A stretch of 64,000 bases of DNA, taken from contig NZ_PDWP01000003.1 in assembly GCF_010093235.1 (NCBI RefSeq), positions 1 through 64,000 on the forward strand, read 5' to 3'. Both the position numbers and the translations under genes were made by a program. Under the pieces are notes generated by a model. It did not search any database. It worked only from the letters and a program-made list of their open reading frames with translations, and was not told the origin of the DNA. Shown piece by piece: positions 27,468-37,335 of the stretch. The DNA comes from Pseudoxanthomonas suwonensis (GTDB lineage Bacteria > Pseudomonadota > Gammaproteobacteria > Xanthomonadales > Xanthomonadaceae). Every line of letters begins with the position of its first letter. The first letter of the stretch is position 1.

Positions 27468-30389
27468 ATGGCCAAGCACCACCACCGCGGCACGGGGATC
27501 GGCCCGGCTGCGCACCCCGTCGTGACCGGTCGCCACCGCCTGCTTGCCGTCTGCGTGGCCCTGTCGCTGTCCGCCACCGTCCACGCGCAGCAGGCGCAGG
27601 AAGAAGCCGTCGAACTGGACGCGGTCCACGTCGCCGGCATCCGTGGCGCGGTCCACCGCGCCCAGGACATCAAGCGCGACGCGGAGACCTTTGTCGATTC
27701 GGTCACCGCACTGGACATCGGCGCGCTGCCGGACCGCAGCGTCACCGAAACACTGTCGCGCATCCCGGGCGTGACCATCGACCACTTCCTGTCGGTCGGC
27801 GATCCGGAGCATTTCTCCGCCGAGGGCGGCGGGGTGGCGGTGCGCGGCCTGACCCAGGTGCGCTCCGAGCTCAACGGCCGGGACAGCTTCTCCGCTTCCG
27901 GTGGGCGCAACCTCAGCTTCCAGGACGTGCCTTCGGAACTGATGGGCGGGGTGGACGTGTACAAGAACCAGACCGCCTCGATGATCGAGGGCGGCCTGGG
28001 CGGTACGGTCAACCTGCGCACCCGCCTGCCATTCGACCAGGAAGGACGGAAGGTCGGCGCGTCGCTGAGCGTGAACTACGGCGATTTCGTCGAGGAGTAC
28101 AAGCCCTCCGGCTCCTTGCTGTACAGCAACCGCAGGCAGACCGGTGCCGGCGAGTTCGGCCTGCTGCTCGACGTGGCGCGCTCGGAGCTGGCGACCCGTA
28201 CCGACGGCCTGTTCGTGCGTCCGTTCTTCGCCAACGCCAACTCCGACCTGGATGGCGACGGCGGCAACGAGCAGCTCTGGCTGCCGCGCGGCGCCGACTG
28301 GCGCACCCTCGAGTACGAGCGCCAGCGCGATGGCGCCTACGTGGCCCTGCAGTGGCGACCGAACGCGGACGTCGAGATCACCGGCACCGCGTTCCAGAGC
28401 AGCTACGACGAGCTGTGGTACGAGGACGCGATCTTCGTGTCCAACGACCCGCTGCAGGTCGCGCTCGACGCCAGCCAGCCGTACGAGCTCGACGGCAACG
28501 TGTTCCGGTCCGGCCGCCTGACCCAGGCCGGCGGCGTGCCGATGGGCACCGACATCCGCGCCTCGCACCGCGAGTCCAAGACCACCGACCTGTCGCTGGG
28601 CCTCAAGTGGCAGCTTGGCGACCTGACCCGTTTCTCGACCGACTTCCAGTACATCAAGGCCGATACGCGCGCGCTGGATTCCACCGTGTCCCTCGGGGTC
28701 GATGTTCCCTGGATCGACGTGGGTCTCGGCGGCGTTCCCCGGATCGGGATCGACGGGTCCTTCACCGCGGATCCCGCGAACTACTACTGGGGCTTCACCA
28801 TGGAGAACCTGGTGGACAACGTGGCCGACGAGCTCGCCTGGCGCGCCGACATCGACCACTCGTTCGAAAGCGCGGGCTTCCTCAAGGGCTTCCGGACCGG
28901 CGTGCGCACTACCCAGCGCACCGCCACCAACATCGACACCGGCTACAACTGGCAGCCCGTGTTCCAGGCATGGATGGCAGGCTGGGCGGCGCCGGCGGAA
29001 CTGCCGGGCCTGGACCTGGATGCGACCGTCAACTCCAGCCTGGTCAACCTGCAGACCTTCGCCAGCTTCTACCGCGGCGGAGCCAGCACGCCCGGTGCGT
29101 TCTACGCGCCGGTGCTGGCCACCGCGCTTGGCTATCCGGCCAGCTACATGGATATCCACGCCGCGGCCACCCCGTACTACCTGTGCTGCTACGGCGGCTT
29201 CGAGGAGCGCGAGGTCGGCGGCGAGTACACCAACAGGCAGAGGGAAGACACCTACGCGGCGTACTTCATGCTGGAATTCGGCCTGGACAGCGCGCTGCTG
29301 GACGGCAACATCGGCGTGCGCGTGGTCCGCACCGAGAACACCGCCGACGGTTTCCTGGTCTATCCCGACGTGCCGTATGCGCCGTACCTGGGGGCGGGCG
29401 AGGTGGAGCCGATCTCCGCCCGGAACGCATACACCGACGTGCTGCCGAGCCTCAACCTGCGCTGGGAGCCGGCCGACAACCTCATCCTGCGCTTCGCCGC
29501 GTCCAAGGCCATCGCCCGCCCGGACTTCGGTGACATGCAGGCCTACCAGGTGCTCACCGTCGGCACCCGCGACGGCGTGACCGAGCCGCAGCAGGGCACG
29601 CTGCCGATCGGTGACCTCGAGCTGACCGGCAGCTCCTACGACAACCCGTACCTGGATCCGATGCGGGCCAACCAGTTCGACCTGTCGGCCGAATGGTACT
29701 TCGATCCCGACCATGGCGGCATGGCCTGGATCAACCTGTTCCACAAGGACGTCAAGGACTACTTCCGCCGCCAGACCCAGCTCGTGTCCTATCCGGGCGC
29801 CGACGGCAACGCATACGACTACCTGGTCACGCGCCCCGTCAACGTCGGCACCGCGCGGATCCAGGGCGTCGAGCTGGGCTGGAACCAGTTCTTCGACTTC
29901 CTGCCTGGTGCGTTCAGTGGCCTGGGCATGTCGGCCAACTACACGTACATCAGGAGCTCGACCAGGGTGCCTGCGGATTCGGACACCCAGCCGGTGGACA
30001 CCGACGGCTCGACCTTCGGCGACCTGCCCGCCGACGGCCTGTCGAAGAACTCCTACAACCTCGCCGTGTTCTACGAGCAGGGGCCGTGGCAGGTGCGCTT
30101 CGCCTACAACTGGCGCAGCGAGTACCTGCTGTCGATCGGGCCCAACGGCTACAACGGCGAGGACGGCGGCATCCCGTGGAAGCTCCCGGTGTTCAGCGAC
30201 GACTTCGGCCAGCTCGACGGTTCGATCTTCTACAGGGTCACCGACCATATCCAACTCGGCCTGGAGATGAACAACCTCAACAATGCCGAGCAGCGGACCA
30301 TCATGAAGCAGGGCGGCGCGGGCGACCGGGTAACCTCGTGGTACGTCAACGACCGCCGCTATGCGGCCACGCTGCGGGTCAACTTCTGA
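27468..30389 (+). CDS. TonB-dependent receptor 2, probable xyloglucan-oligosaccharide importer
   Basis: A 973-residue outer-membrane receptor with signal peptide to about residue 40 (SATVHAQQ), a TonB-box-like LDAVHVAG, a plug with DIGALPDRSVTETLSRIPGV and EGGLGGTVNLRTRLPFDQ, and a barrel ending in Phe. The plug is strikingly similar to receptor 1, with barrel loops diverged, implying tandem duplication and specialisation for different oligosaccharides. GGGAGGG precedes the ATG. The CE20-GH35-GH31-GH95 genes follow on the same strand. Confidence 0.92.
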   Translation: MAKHHHRGTGIGPAAHPVVTGRHRLLAVCVALSLSATVHAQQAQEEAVELDAVHVAGIRGAVHRAQDIKRDAETFVDSVTALDIGALPDRSVTETLSRIPGVTIDHFLSVGDPEHFSAEGGGVAVRGLTQVRSELNGRDSFSASGGRNLSFQDVPSELMGGVDVYKNQTASMIEGGLGGTVNLRTRLPFDQEGRKVGASLSVNYGDFVEEYKPSGSLLYSNRRQTGAGEFGLLLDVARSELATRTDGLFVRPFFANANSDLDGDGGNEQLWLPRGADWRTLEYERQRDGAYVALQWRPNADVEITGTAFQSSYDELWYEDAIFVSNDPLQVALDASQPYELDGNVFRSGRLTQAGGVPMGTDIRASHRESKTTDLSLGLKWQLGDLTRFSTDFQYIKADTRALDSTVSLGVDVPWIDVGLGGVPRIGIDGSFTADPANYYWGFTMENLVDNVADELAWRADIDHSFESAGFLKGFRTGVRTTQRTATNIDTGYNWQPVFQAWMAGWAAPAELPGLDLDATVNSSLVNLQTFASFYRGGASTPGAFYAPVLATALGYPASYMDIHAAATPYYLCCYGGFEEREVGGEYTNRQREDTYAAYFMLEFGLDSALLDGNIGVRVVRTENTADGFLVYPDVPYAPYLGAGEVEPISARNAYTDVLPSLNLRWEPADNLILRFAASKAIARPDFGDMQAYQVLTVGTRDGVTEPQQGTLPIGDLELTGSSYDNPYLDPMRANQFDLSAEWYFDPDHGGMAWINLFHKDVKDYFRRQTQLVSYPGADGNAYDYLVTRPVNVGTARIQGVELGWNQFFDFLPGAFSGLGMSANYTYIRSSTRVPADSDTQPVDTDGSTFGDLPADGLSKNSYNLAVFYEQGPWQVRFAYNWRSEYLLSIGPNGYNGEDGGIPWKLPVFSDDFGQLDGSIFYRVTDHIQLGLEMNNLNNAEQRTIMKQGGAGDRVTSWYVNDRRYAATLRVNF

Positions 30390-30675
30390 GCATGGCTGGA
30401 GGGAGGCGCCAGGGATCCGCCCGCCATTTCCGGCGCAGATCCCTGCCTGCAGCCGGAACGGCCGGTCGGTGGCGGCTCCGTTTGTCGCGTCGCAGCGTGC
30501 CGTGGCCGCGGGAACCCGCAAGATGGCGGCCGGGGAGTGGAGTGCCGTCCGCGCAAGGACTTCGCCGGGGGGCGATCCGCCGCAGCTCCCTGGTCCCCCC
30601 GCACGCCATGCGCCATGACTGTCCATCGCCGTGCCCGCCCGGCCGGCACGGCGTGATCCACGGAGAAACCGCACG

Positions 30676-32622
30676 ATGACATCACGGAGCGTCCTCGCCC
30701 CCCTTGCCTGGCTGGTGCTTGCAGTTCCCGCATCGGCGGCCACCGGTTCCGGCCTCGAGTTGCCCCTGGTCTTTTCCGACGGCGCCGTGCTGCAGCGCGA
30801 CCGGCCGCTTCCGGTATGGGGCCAGGCGCGTCCGGGCTGCAGGGTGGAGGTGGAGCTGGACGGCCGGCGTGCGAGCGCCACGGCCGCGGCCGACGGGCGC
30901 TGGGCGCTGGGCCTGCCGGCGCATGCGGCGGGCGGCCCGTATGTCCTGGAGGTGGATGCCTGCGGCGAACGCCGGAGGATCGCCGACGTGATGTTTGGCG
31001 AGGTGTGGCTGGCCTCGGGCCAGTCGAACATGGAATGGCCGGTGGCGCAGACCCTGCATGCGAGCGAGGACATTGCGTCCGCCGGCGATCCGCAGCTGCG
31101 CCACTTCAAGGTGCCGCGCTCCTGGGCGGAGGCGCCGCGCGCGCAGCTGGAAGGCGGGCAATGGCAGGCGGCCAGCCCGGAGACGGTGGGGACATTCTCG
31201 GCCGTCGGCTATGCCTTTGCGCGCGACCTGCGCCGTACCCTGCAGGTGCCGGTGGGCATCATCGACAGCACCTGGGGCGGCAGCTCGATCGAGGCGTGGA
31301 TGGGCGCCGGCATGCTGGGCCTGGATGCGGCGGCGCTGGAAGCGAAGATGCGCGAGCGACGTGCCGCGGAGGAAAGGATCGAGCAGGCAGTCCGCCAGCG
31401 CGTGGCCGCATGGGAGCCGGTCGACCCCGCCTCAGAGGCGTTCGCGTCCGACCACCTCGACACCACCGGCTGGCAGCCGATCAATGTCCCCGCCGCGTGG
31501 GAATCACAGGGCTACGACGGGATGAATGGCGTGGCCTGGTACCGCACCACGTTCGACCTCGGCGCAGCCGAGGCGGCGGCCGGCATCACCCTGGGCCTGG
31601 GCCAGATCGACGACACGGACACCACCTGGGTCAACGGGCACCAGGTCGGCAGCACGGTGAACGCCTACAACAAGCCACGCGTCTACCAGGTTCCGGCCGG
31701 CGTGCTGCGCCCCGGTACCAACACCATCGCGGTGCGGGTCCAGGACGATGGTGGCGGCGGCGGCATCATGGGTTCCCGCGACGAGATCTTCGTACGGCCG
31801 CAGGGCGGCGTCGCGCGCGCGCTGGAGGGGCCCTGGCTGTTCCGCACCGCACAGGTCAGCGTGTCGATGCTGGACGACAAGAACCAGGGCGACACCCTGC
31901 TGTACAACGCGATGCTGCATCCCTTGCAGCCGTATGCGCTGGCCGGAGTGATCTGGTACCAGGGCGAGACCAACGCCAGCCCCGACGGCGCGTACCGGTA
32001 TCGCGACCAGTTCCGCGGCCTGATCGAAGGCTGGCGTGAAGGCTTCCGGAACCCGGAATTGCCGTTCCTGTGGGTGCAGCTGGCGCCGTTCCATTCTGGC
32101 GACGACCGGCTGGACGTGCAGGGCCGGGTGATCGACAGTCCCTGGGCCACGCTGCGCGAATCGCAGAGCGCGACCCTGGCGCTGCCGGCCACCGGCCAGG
32201 CGGTGATCACCGATGCCGGCGACACCCATGACATCCATCCGCGCGACAAGCACGTCGTGGGGCAGCGGCTGGCACGGATTGCGCTGAACAAGGTCTATGG
32301 CCAGCAGCACATGGCCTGGACCGGCCCGATGTATCGCAGCGCCGAGGTGCGCGGGCACGAGCTGGTGCTGCATTTCGACCATGCCGATGGCGCCCTGGCC
32401 GTGCGCGGCGATGGTGCACTGGCCGGGTTCGAGCTGGCCGGCGCGGACGGACGGTTCCATCCGGCGCAGGCGCGGATCGAGGGGGACACCGTGGTGCTGC
32501 AGGCCAAGGTGGTGCGTTCGCCGGTGAGCGCACGCTACGGCTGGAGCGACGACCCGAAGGACGCGAACCTGGTCGGCCGCGACGGGCTGCCGGCGTCTCC
32601 TTTCCGCACCGCCGAATGGTGA
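30676..32622 (+). CDS. SGNH acetylesterase of sialate O-acetylesterase/CE20 type
   Basis: A 648-residue exported esterase, signal peptide to about Ala21-Ala22. The SGNH catalytic domain starts with the nucleophile Ser117 in [12 protein letters not shown] and returns late with the Asp/His pair in HDIHPRDK (about D519, H521). A jelly-roll-like module (about 265-375, [11 protein letters not shown] to [11 protein letters not shown]) interrupts it. This interrupted architecture is that of CE20 acetylesterases described from the Xanthomonas xyloglucan locus, which deacetylate xyloglucan oligosaccharides. ATG at 30676 precedes a normal signal peptide; the longer upstream start was rejected. Confidence 0.85.
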   Translation: MTSRSVLAPLAWLVLAVPASAATGSGLELPLVFSDGAVLQRDRPLPVWGQARPGCRVEVELDGRRASATAAADGRWALGLPAHAAGGPYVLEVDACGERRRIADVMFGEVWLASGQSNMEWPVAQTLHASEDIASAGDPQLRHFKVPRSWAEAPRAQLEGGQWQAASPETVGTFSAVGYAFARDLRRTLQVPVGIIDSTWGGSSIEAWMGAGMLGLDAAALEAKMRERRAAEERIEQAVRQRVAAWEPVDPASEAFASDHLDTTGWQPINVPAAWESQGYDGMNGVAWYRTTFDLGAAEAAAGITLGLGQIDDTDTTWVNGHQVGSTVNAYNKPRVYQVPAGVLRPGTNTIAVRVQDDGGGGGIMGSRDEIFVRPQGGVARALEGPWLFRTAQVSVSMLDDKNQGDTLLYNAMLHPLQPYALAGVIWYQGETNASPDGAYRYRDQFRGLIEGWREGFRNPELPFLWVQLAPFHSGDDRLDVQGRVIDSPWATLRESQSATLALPATGQAVITDAGDTHDIHPRDKHVVGQRLARIALNKVYGQQHMAWTGPMYRSAEVRGHELVLHFDHADGALAVRGDGALAGFELAGADGRFHPAQARIEGDTVVLQAKVVRSPVSARYGWSDDPKDANLVGRDGLPASPFRTAEW

Positions 32623-32641
32623 CCTGATGCCGGAAGCCTCG

Positions 32642-34351
32642 ATGCAGAAGCGCGCGACCCGCGCGCATGGCCCACGCTTGGCGGCAATGCTGCTGGGAAC
32701 GGTGTTCACGCTGCTGCTGGCCGCCTGTGGCAGTCGCCAGGCAGGCGAGGGTGCCACGGCGGCGAACTCCGGCCCTGCCGCTGACGCGCCGGCGCCTGCG
32801 GCTTCCGCGGCCCAGGCGCCGATCCCGCAGATCGTCACCCGCGATGGTCGCCACGCCTTGCTGGTGGATGGCAAGCCGTTCCTCATCCTCGGCGCGCAGG
32901 TGAACAACTCCAGCAACTGGCCGCAGGCCCTGGAGGACGTGTGGCCGGCGATCGGACTGGTCAAGCCGAACACGGTGATGGTGCCGGTGGCCTGGGAACA
33001 GGTCGAGCCGGAGGAGGGCAGGTTCGACTTCTCCTGGGTCGATACCCTGCTGGCACAGGCGCGCGAGCATGAGGTGCGACTGGTCCTGCTGTGGTTCGCC
33101 ACCTGGAAGAACAATGCGCCGCATTACGCGCCGGCGTGGGTGAAGCTCGACAACAAACGTTTCCCGCGCGTGGTGACCGCCGATGGCCGCATCCTTGATT
33201 CGCTGTCGCCGCACGGCCTGGAAACGCTGGAGGCCGACCGCAGGGCCTTCGTGCAGCTGATGCGGCACCTGAGGGAAAACGATCCACAGCGCACCGTGAT
33301 CATGGTCCAGCCGCAGAACGAGCCAGGCACCTATGGCGGCGTGCGAGATTTCTCGCCGCTGGCGCAGCAGGCGTTCGAGGCGCCAGTGCCGTCGGCGCTG
33401 CTGGAGAGGCTGGGCAGGCCGCCGGGCACGTGGCGCGAGGTGTTCGGTGCCGATGCCGACGAGTTCTTCCATGCGTGGCACATCGCCCGCTTCATCGACC
33501 AGGTGGCCGAGGCCGGCAAGGCCGAGTATCCGTTGCCGATGTACATCAACGCCGCGTTGCGCGGCCCGTTCAACCCCGGCCAACCGGGCCAGTACGCCAG
33601 CGGCGGGCCAACCGACAACGTGCTGGACGTGTACAAGGCCGCGGCGCCGCACATCGACCTGCTGGCGCCGGACATCTACATGCCGGAGTACAGCCACTAC
33701 ACCACCGTGCTTGAGCGCTACGCGCGCCCGGACAACCCTCTGTTCGTGGCCGAGACCGGCAACCGTCCCGAGTATGCGCGCTACTTCTTCGCCGCACTGG
33801 GGCGGCAGGCGATCGGCTGGTCGCCGTTCGGCATCGACTTCTCGAAGTACTCCAACTATCCGCTGGGCGCGAAGGTCGTGGATGCGGAGACGCTGGAGCC
33901 GTTCGCGCTCAATTACCGGCTGGTGCGGCCGGCGGCGTCAGTGGTCGCCCAGGCCAGCTTCGAGGGCAGGGTGCACGGCACCGCCGAACAGCCCGGCAAT
34001 CCGGTGCAGACCCTGCATATCGACGACAGGTGGAAGGCGGTGGTGACCTATGGCGTGCCGCAGTTCTGGTTCCAGGGACAGCCTCCGGGCAATCCGGAGC
34101 CGGTTGGCGCCGTCCTGGTCGTACAGCTGGGCCCGGACGAATTCCTGGTCACCGGCGTGCACGCGCGGGTGAACCTGGTGGCCACCGATCCGGCGCTGGC
34201 CGAGCGCCAGGTCTACGAATACGTGGACGAGGGCACGTACGTGGACGGCCAATGGAAGTTCCGCCGCCGCTGGAACGGCGACCAGACCGACTACGGGCTC
34301 AATTTCTCCGACGCCACCCAGTTGCTGCGGGTGAAGTTGGCGACCTACTGA
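32642..34351 (+). CDS. GH35 beta-galactosidase lipoprotein with DUF5597-type C-terminus
   Basis: A 569-residue lipoprotein (lipobox LAAC, Cys29) followed by an Ala/Pro-rich linker and a GH35 TIM barrel. Probable acid/base is Glu227 ([12 protein letters not shown]) and nucleophile Glu371 ([11 protein letters not shown]). The C-terminal beta region resembles DUF5597 seen in the Cellvibrio xyloglucan galactosidase Bgl35A. It should remove galactose from xyloglucan side chains. I chose ATG 32642 because GGAAG lies five bases upstream; an ATG at 32627, four bases after the esterase stop, is equally open. The tight spacing indicates an operon. Confidence 0.87.
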   Translation: MQKRATRAHGPRLAAMLLGTVFTLLLAACGSRQAGEGATAANSGPAADAPAPAASAAQAPIPQIVTRDGRHALLVDGKPFLILGAQVNNSSNWPQALEDVWPAIGLVKPNTVMVPVAWEQVEPEEGRFDFSWVDTLLAQAREHEVRLVLLWFATWKNNAPHYAPAWVKLDNKRFPRVVTADGRILDSLSPHGLETLEADRRAFVQLMRHLRENDPQRTVIMVQPQNEPGTYGGVRDFSPLAQQAFEAPVPSALLERLGRPPGTWREVFGADADEFFHAWHIARFIDQVAEAGKAEYPLPMYINAALRGPFNPGQPGQYASGGPTDNVLDVYKAAAPHIDLLAPDIYMPEYSHYTTVLERYARPDNPLFVAETGNRPEYARYFFAALGRQAIGWSPFGIDFSKYSNYPLGAKVVDAETLEPFALNYRLVRPAASVVAQASFEGRVHGTAEQPGNPVQTLHIDDRWKAVVTYGVPQFWFQGQPPGNPEPVGAVLVVQLGPDEFLVTGVHARVNLVATDPALAERQVYEYVDEGTYVDGQWKFRRRWNGDQTDYGLNFSDATQLLRVKLATY

Positions 34352-34391
34352 TTCGATCGCGGCGCGTTCCGCCGCGCGGGAGGGAAGAGGG

Positions 34392-37259
34392 ATGACGCAG
34401 AACCGCAGGACGATGCACCCGGGGCGTGCGCTGGTGGCCCTGGCGCTGGCAGCCACGCTGGCCCCGGCACAGGCGCTGGCACAGGCCGTCGAGCGCCGGG
34501 CCGACGGAGTGGTCGTGCGCCCGGCCGACACGAGGGCGGCGGACGTGCGCCTGCAGCTGGTCTCGGACCGCATCGTGCGCGTCAGTGCAGATCCAAAGGG
34601 CGGCTTCCAGCGCAGTCCCAGCCTGATGCGCGCCGCCCCGCCGTCGCCGCCACCGGCGTTCGAGCTGGAGGAGGACGCCAGCCGGGTGCGGCTCAAGGCG
34701 CCGGGCATTACCGCCGAGGTCGCCCTGGCCGATGGCAGCGTCAGCTTCCTCGACGCCGCAGGCCGGCCGCTGCTGGCCGAGCGCCCTGGCGGACGCGAGT
34801 TCCAGCCTGCGAAGTTCGACGGCCGCGACTACTACAGCCTGCGCCAGCGGTTCGTCTCCAGCGAGGATGAGGCGCTGTACGGCACCGGCCTGCACCAGCA
34901 GGGCTGGATGAACCTCAAGGGTCGCGACGTCGAGCTGCTCCAGCACAACATCGACAACGCCATCCCGTACCTTGTCTCGACCCGCAACTACGGCATCCTC
35001 TGGGACAACAATTCGATCACCCGCTATGGCGATCCGCGCGGCCTGCGTCCGCTGCAGGAGTCGCTGCAGGTGTACGACGCCAGCGGCAGGCCGGGCGGCC
35101 TCACCGCGACCTATTCGATCGACGGCAAGGTGCGCGTGCAGCGCCGCGAGGCCGGGATCAACTACCAGTACATCAAGGACCTGTCCGCGTTTCCGGAACG
35201 GGCGAAGAACAAGGCCGAAGACGGCCGCACCCTGGTGACCTGGGAGGGCGCGATCGAGGCGAGGACAGGTGGCCGGCACACCTTCTCGATGTACAACAGC
35301 GAGTACGCGAAGGTGTACGTGGACGGCCAGCTGGTGATCGACCGCTGGCGCCAGAACTGGAATCCCTGGCACCACGAGTTCGCCCTGGACCTGGAGCCGG
35401 GACGCCGCTACCCCATCAGGGTCGAGTGGGACACCATCGACCCGGCCTATATCGCCCTGCTGCATCGTGATCCGCTGCCGGCGGACGAGGCCTCCGATCT
35501 TTCGATCTGGTCCGAAGCCGGGCAGATGATCGACTACTACGTGGTCGCCGGCGGGAACGCCGACGAACTGATCGCCGGCTACCGCCAGCTGACCGGAAAG
35601 GCGGTGATCCTACCGAAGTGGTCCTACGGCTTCTGGCAGAGCCGCGAGCGCTACAAGACCCAGGCCGAACTGACCGGGGTGCTGGACGAATACCGACGCC
35701 GCAAGCTGCCGATCGACGCCATCGTGCTGGACTGGTCGTACTGGCCCGAGGACGCCTGGGGATCGCACGACTTCGATCCGGCCAACTTCCCGGACCCGGA
35801 GGAAATGATCCGGCACGTCCATGACCAGCACGCGCAGATCATGATCTCGGTGTGGCCGAAGTTCTATCCGGCCACCGAACACTACAAGGAGCTGGATGCG
35901 GCGGGTTTCATGTACAAACGCAACATCGAGGTCGGCGAGCTCGACTGGATCGGCAAGGGCTACCTGAACTCCTTCTACGATCCGTTCTCGAGGCAGGCCC
36001 AGGACATCTTCTGGCGCCAGGTGAACGAAAAGCTCAACAGCAAGGGCATCGACGCCTGGTGGCTGGACGCCTCCGAGCCGGACCTGCACAGCAACATCGA
36101 CGTGGGCGAGCGCAAGGCGCGGACGATGCCGAACGCGCTGGGCTCCTCGGTCGAGTACTTCAACGCCTATCCGCTGCCGCATTCGGAGGGCGTGTACCGC
36201 GGCTCGCGCGAGGTCGATCCGGACAAGCGCGTGTTCATCCTCTCCCGCGCGTTCTTCGCCGGGCAGCAGCGCGCCGCCGCTGCCTTCTGGAGCGGCGACA
36301 TCGTCCCGCGCTGGGACGACCTGCGCGAACAGATCTCCGGACTGGTCAACGCCTCCATGGCCGGCGCGCCGAACGTGTCGATGGACATCGGTGGCTTTTC
36401 GCCCGAGCGTCGCTATGAGCAGAAGGACCCTGCGCACCTCGACGAGTGGCGCGAGCAGAACCTGCGCTGGTTCCAGTACGGCGCCTTCGTGCCGGTGTTC
36501 CGCCTGCATGGCCAGTTCCCGTACCGCGAGATCTGGGAGATCGCGCCGGAAGGCACGCCACACTACGACAGCTTCGTGCATTACCTGAAGCTGCGTTACT
36601 CCCTGCTGCCCTACATCTACACCCTGGCGGCCGATACCTGGCACCGCGACGGCACCATCCTCCGGGCGCTGGCCATGGATTTCCCGCAGGACCCGGAGGT
36701 GCGCGACATCGCCGACCAGTACCTGTTCGGCCCGGCCTTCCTGGTCGCGCCGATCACCCGCTACCAGGCGCGCGAGCGCCAGGTCTACCTGCCGGCTGGC
36801 ACGAGCTGGATCGACTTCCACACCGGCCAGCGACATGCCGGCGGGCAGGCGATCACCGCCGATGCGCCGCTGGAGCGCAGTCCTCTGTTCGTGCGTGCCG
36901 GCTCCATCGTGCCGCGCACCGTGGTCCAGCAATACGTGGACGAGAAGCCCGACGCCCCACTGACCATCGAGGTCTACACCGGTGCCGACGGCAGCTTTTC
37001 GCTGTACGAGGACGACGGCCGCAACTACGGTTACGAGCGCGGCGAGTTCGCGCGCATCCCCCTGGCCTGGAACGAGGCCAAGGGGGAGCTCGTGATCGGA
37101 AGTCGCGAGGGCAGCTATCCGGGCATGGTCGGGCAGCGCGAGATCCGCGTGCGCTGGATCGATGGGCCGCGTGGCGATGCGGGCACCCTGGAGCCGGAGG
37201 CCGACGCCATCGTGCGCTACACCGGAAACGCCGTTACGGTGCGTCGTCCGCGCGGTTGA
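34392..37259 (+). CDS. GH31 alpha-xylosidase with PA14 insert
   Basis: A 955-residue exported glycosidase, signal peptide to about Ala30. Domains: N-terminal beta-sandwich (about 35-230) interrupted by a PA14 domain (about 230-365, INYQYIKDL to YIALLHRD), a GH31 barrel (about 390-740) and C-terminal beta domains. The nucleophile is Asp559 in WWLDASEPD and the acid/base Asp636 in WSGDIVPRW. The PA14 insert is the hallmark of Cellvibrio Xyl31A, which removes non-reducing-end xylose from xyloglucan oligosaccharides and uses PA14 to extend substrate binding. A strong GGGAGGGAAGAGGG ribosome-binding region precedes the ATG. Confidence 0.93.
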   Translation: MTQNRRTMHPGRALVALALAATLAPAQALAQAVERRADGVVVRPADTRAADVRLQLVSDRIVRVSADPKGGFQRSPSLMRAAPPSPPPAFELEEDASRVRLKAPGITAEVALADGSVSFLDAAGRPLLAERPGGREFQPAKFDGRDYYSLRQRFVSSEDEALYGTGLHQQGWMNLKGRDVELLQHNIDNAIPYLVSTRNYGILWDNNSITRYGDPRGLRPLQESLQVYDASGRPGGLTATYSIDGKVRVQRREAGINYQYIKDLSAFPERAKNKAEDGRTLVTWEGAIEARTGGRHTFSMYNSEYAKVYVDGQLVIDRWRQNWNPWHHEFALDLEPGRRYPIRVEWDTIDPAYIALLHRDPLPADEASDLSIWSEAGQMIDYYVVAGGNADELIAGYRQLTGKAVILPKWSYGFWQSRERYKTQAELTGVLDEYRRRKLPIDAIVLDWSYWPEDAWGSHDFDPANFPDPEEMIRHVHDQHAQIMISVWPKFYPATEHYKELDAAGFMYKRNIEVGELDWIGKGYLNSFYDPFSRQAQDIFWRQVNEKLNSKGIDAWWLDASEPDLHSNIDVGERKARTMPNALGSSVEYFNAYPLPHSEGVYRGSREVDPDKRVFILSRAFFAGQQRAAAAFWSGDIVPRWDDLREQISGLVNASMAGAPNVSMDIGGFSPERRYEQKDPAHLDEWREQNLRWFQYGAFVPVFRLHGQFPYREIWEIAPEGTPHYDSFVHYLKLRYSLLPYIYTLAADTWHRDGTILRALAMDFPQDPEVRDIADQYLFGPAFLVAPITRYQARERQVYLPAGTSWIDFHTGQRHAGGQAITADAPLERSPLFVRAGSIVPRTVVQQYVDEKPDAPLTIEVYTGADGSFSLYEDDGRNYGYERGEFARIPLAWNEAKGELVIGSREGSYPGMVGQREIRVRWIDGPRGDAGTLEPEADAIVRYTGNAVTVRRPRG

Positions 37260-37335
37260 GGCCCGGGTGCCCTGGCGCTGCGCCGGCAGGTCCGGCACGG
37301 CATCACCACCGGACCCGCACGGGAGTACTGCGTCG

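Noticed and set aside
27045-31109. Open frame of 1354 codons on the minus strand under receptor 2 and the esterase gene
   Set aside because: It is antisense to well-supported receptor and esterase genes; high GC with few stop codons gives long shadow frames, and the translation has no family motif.
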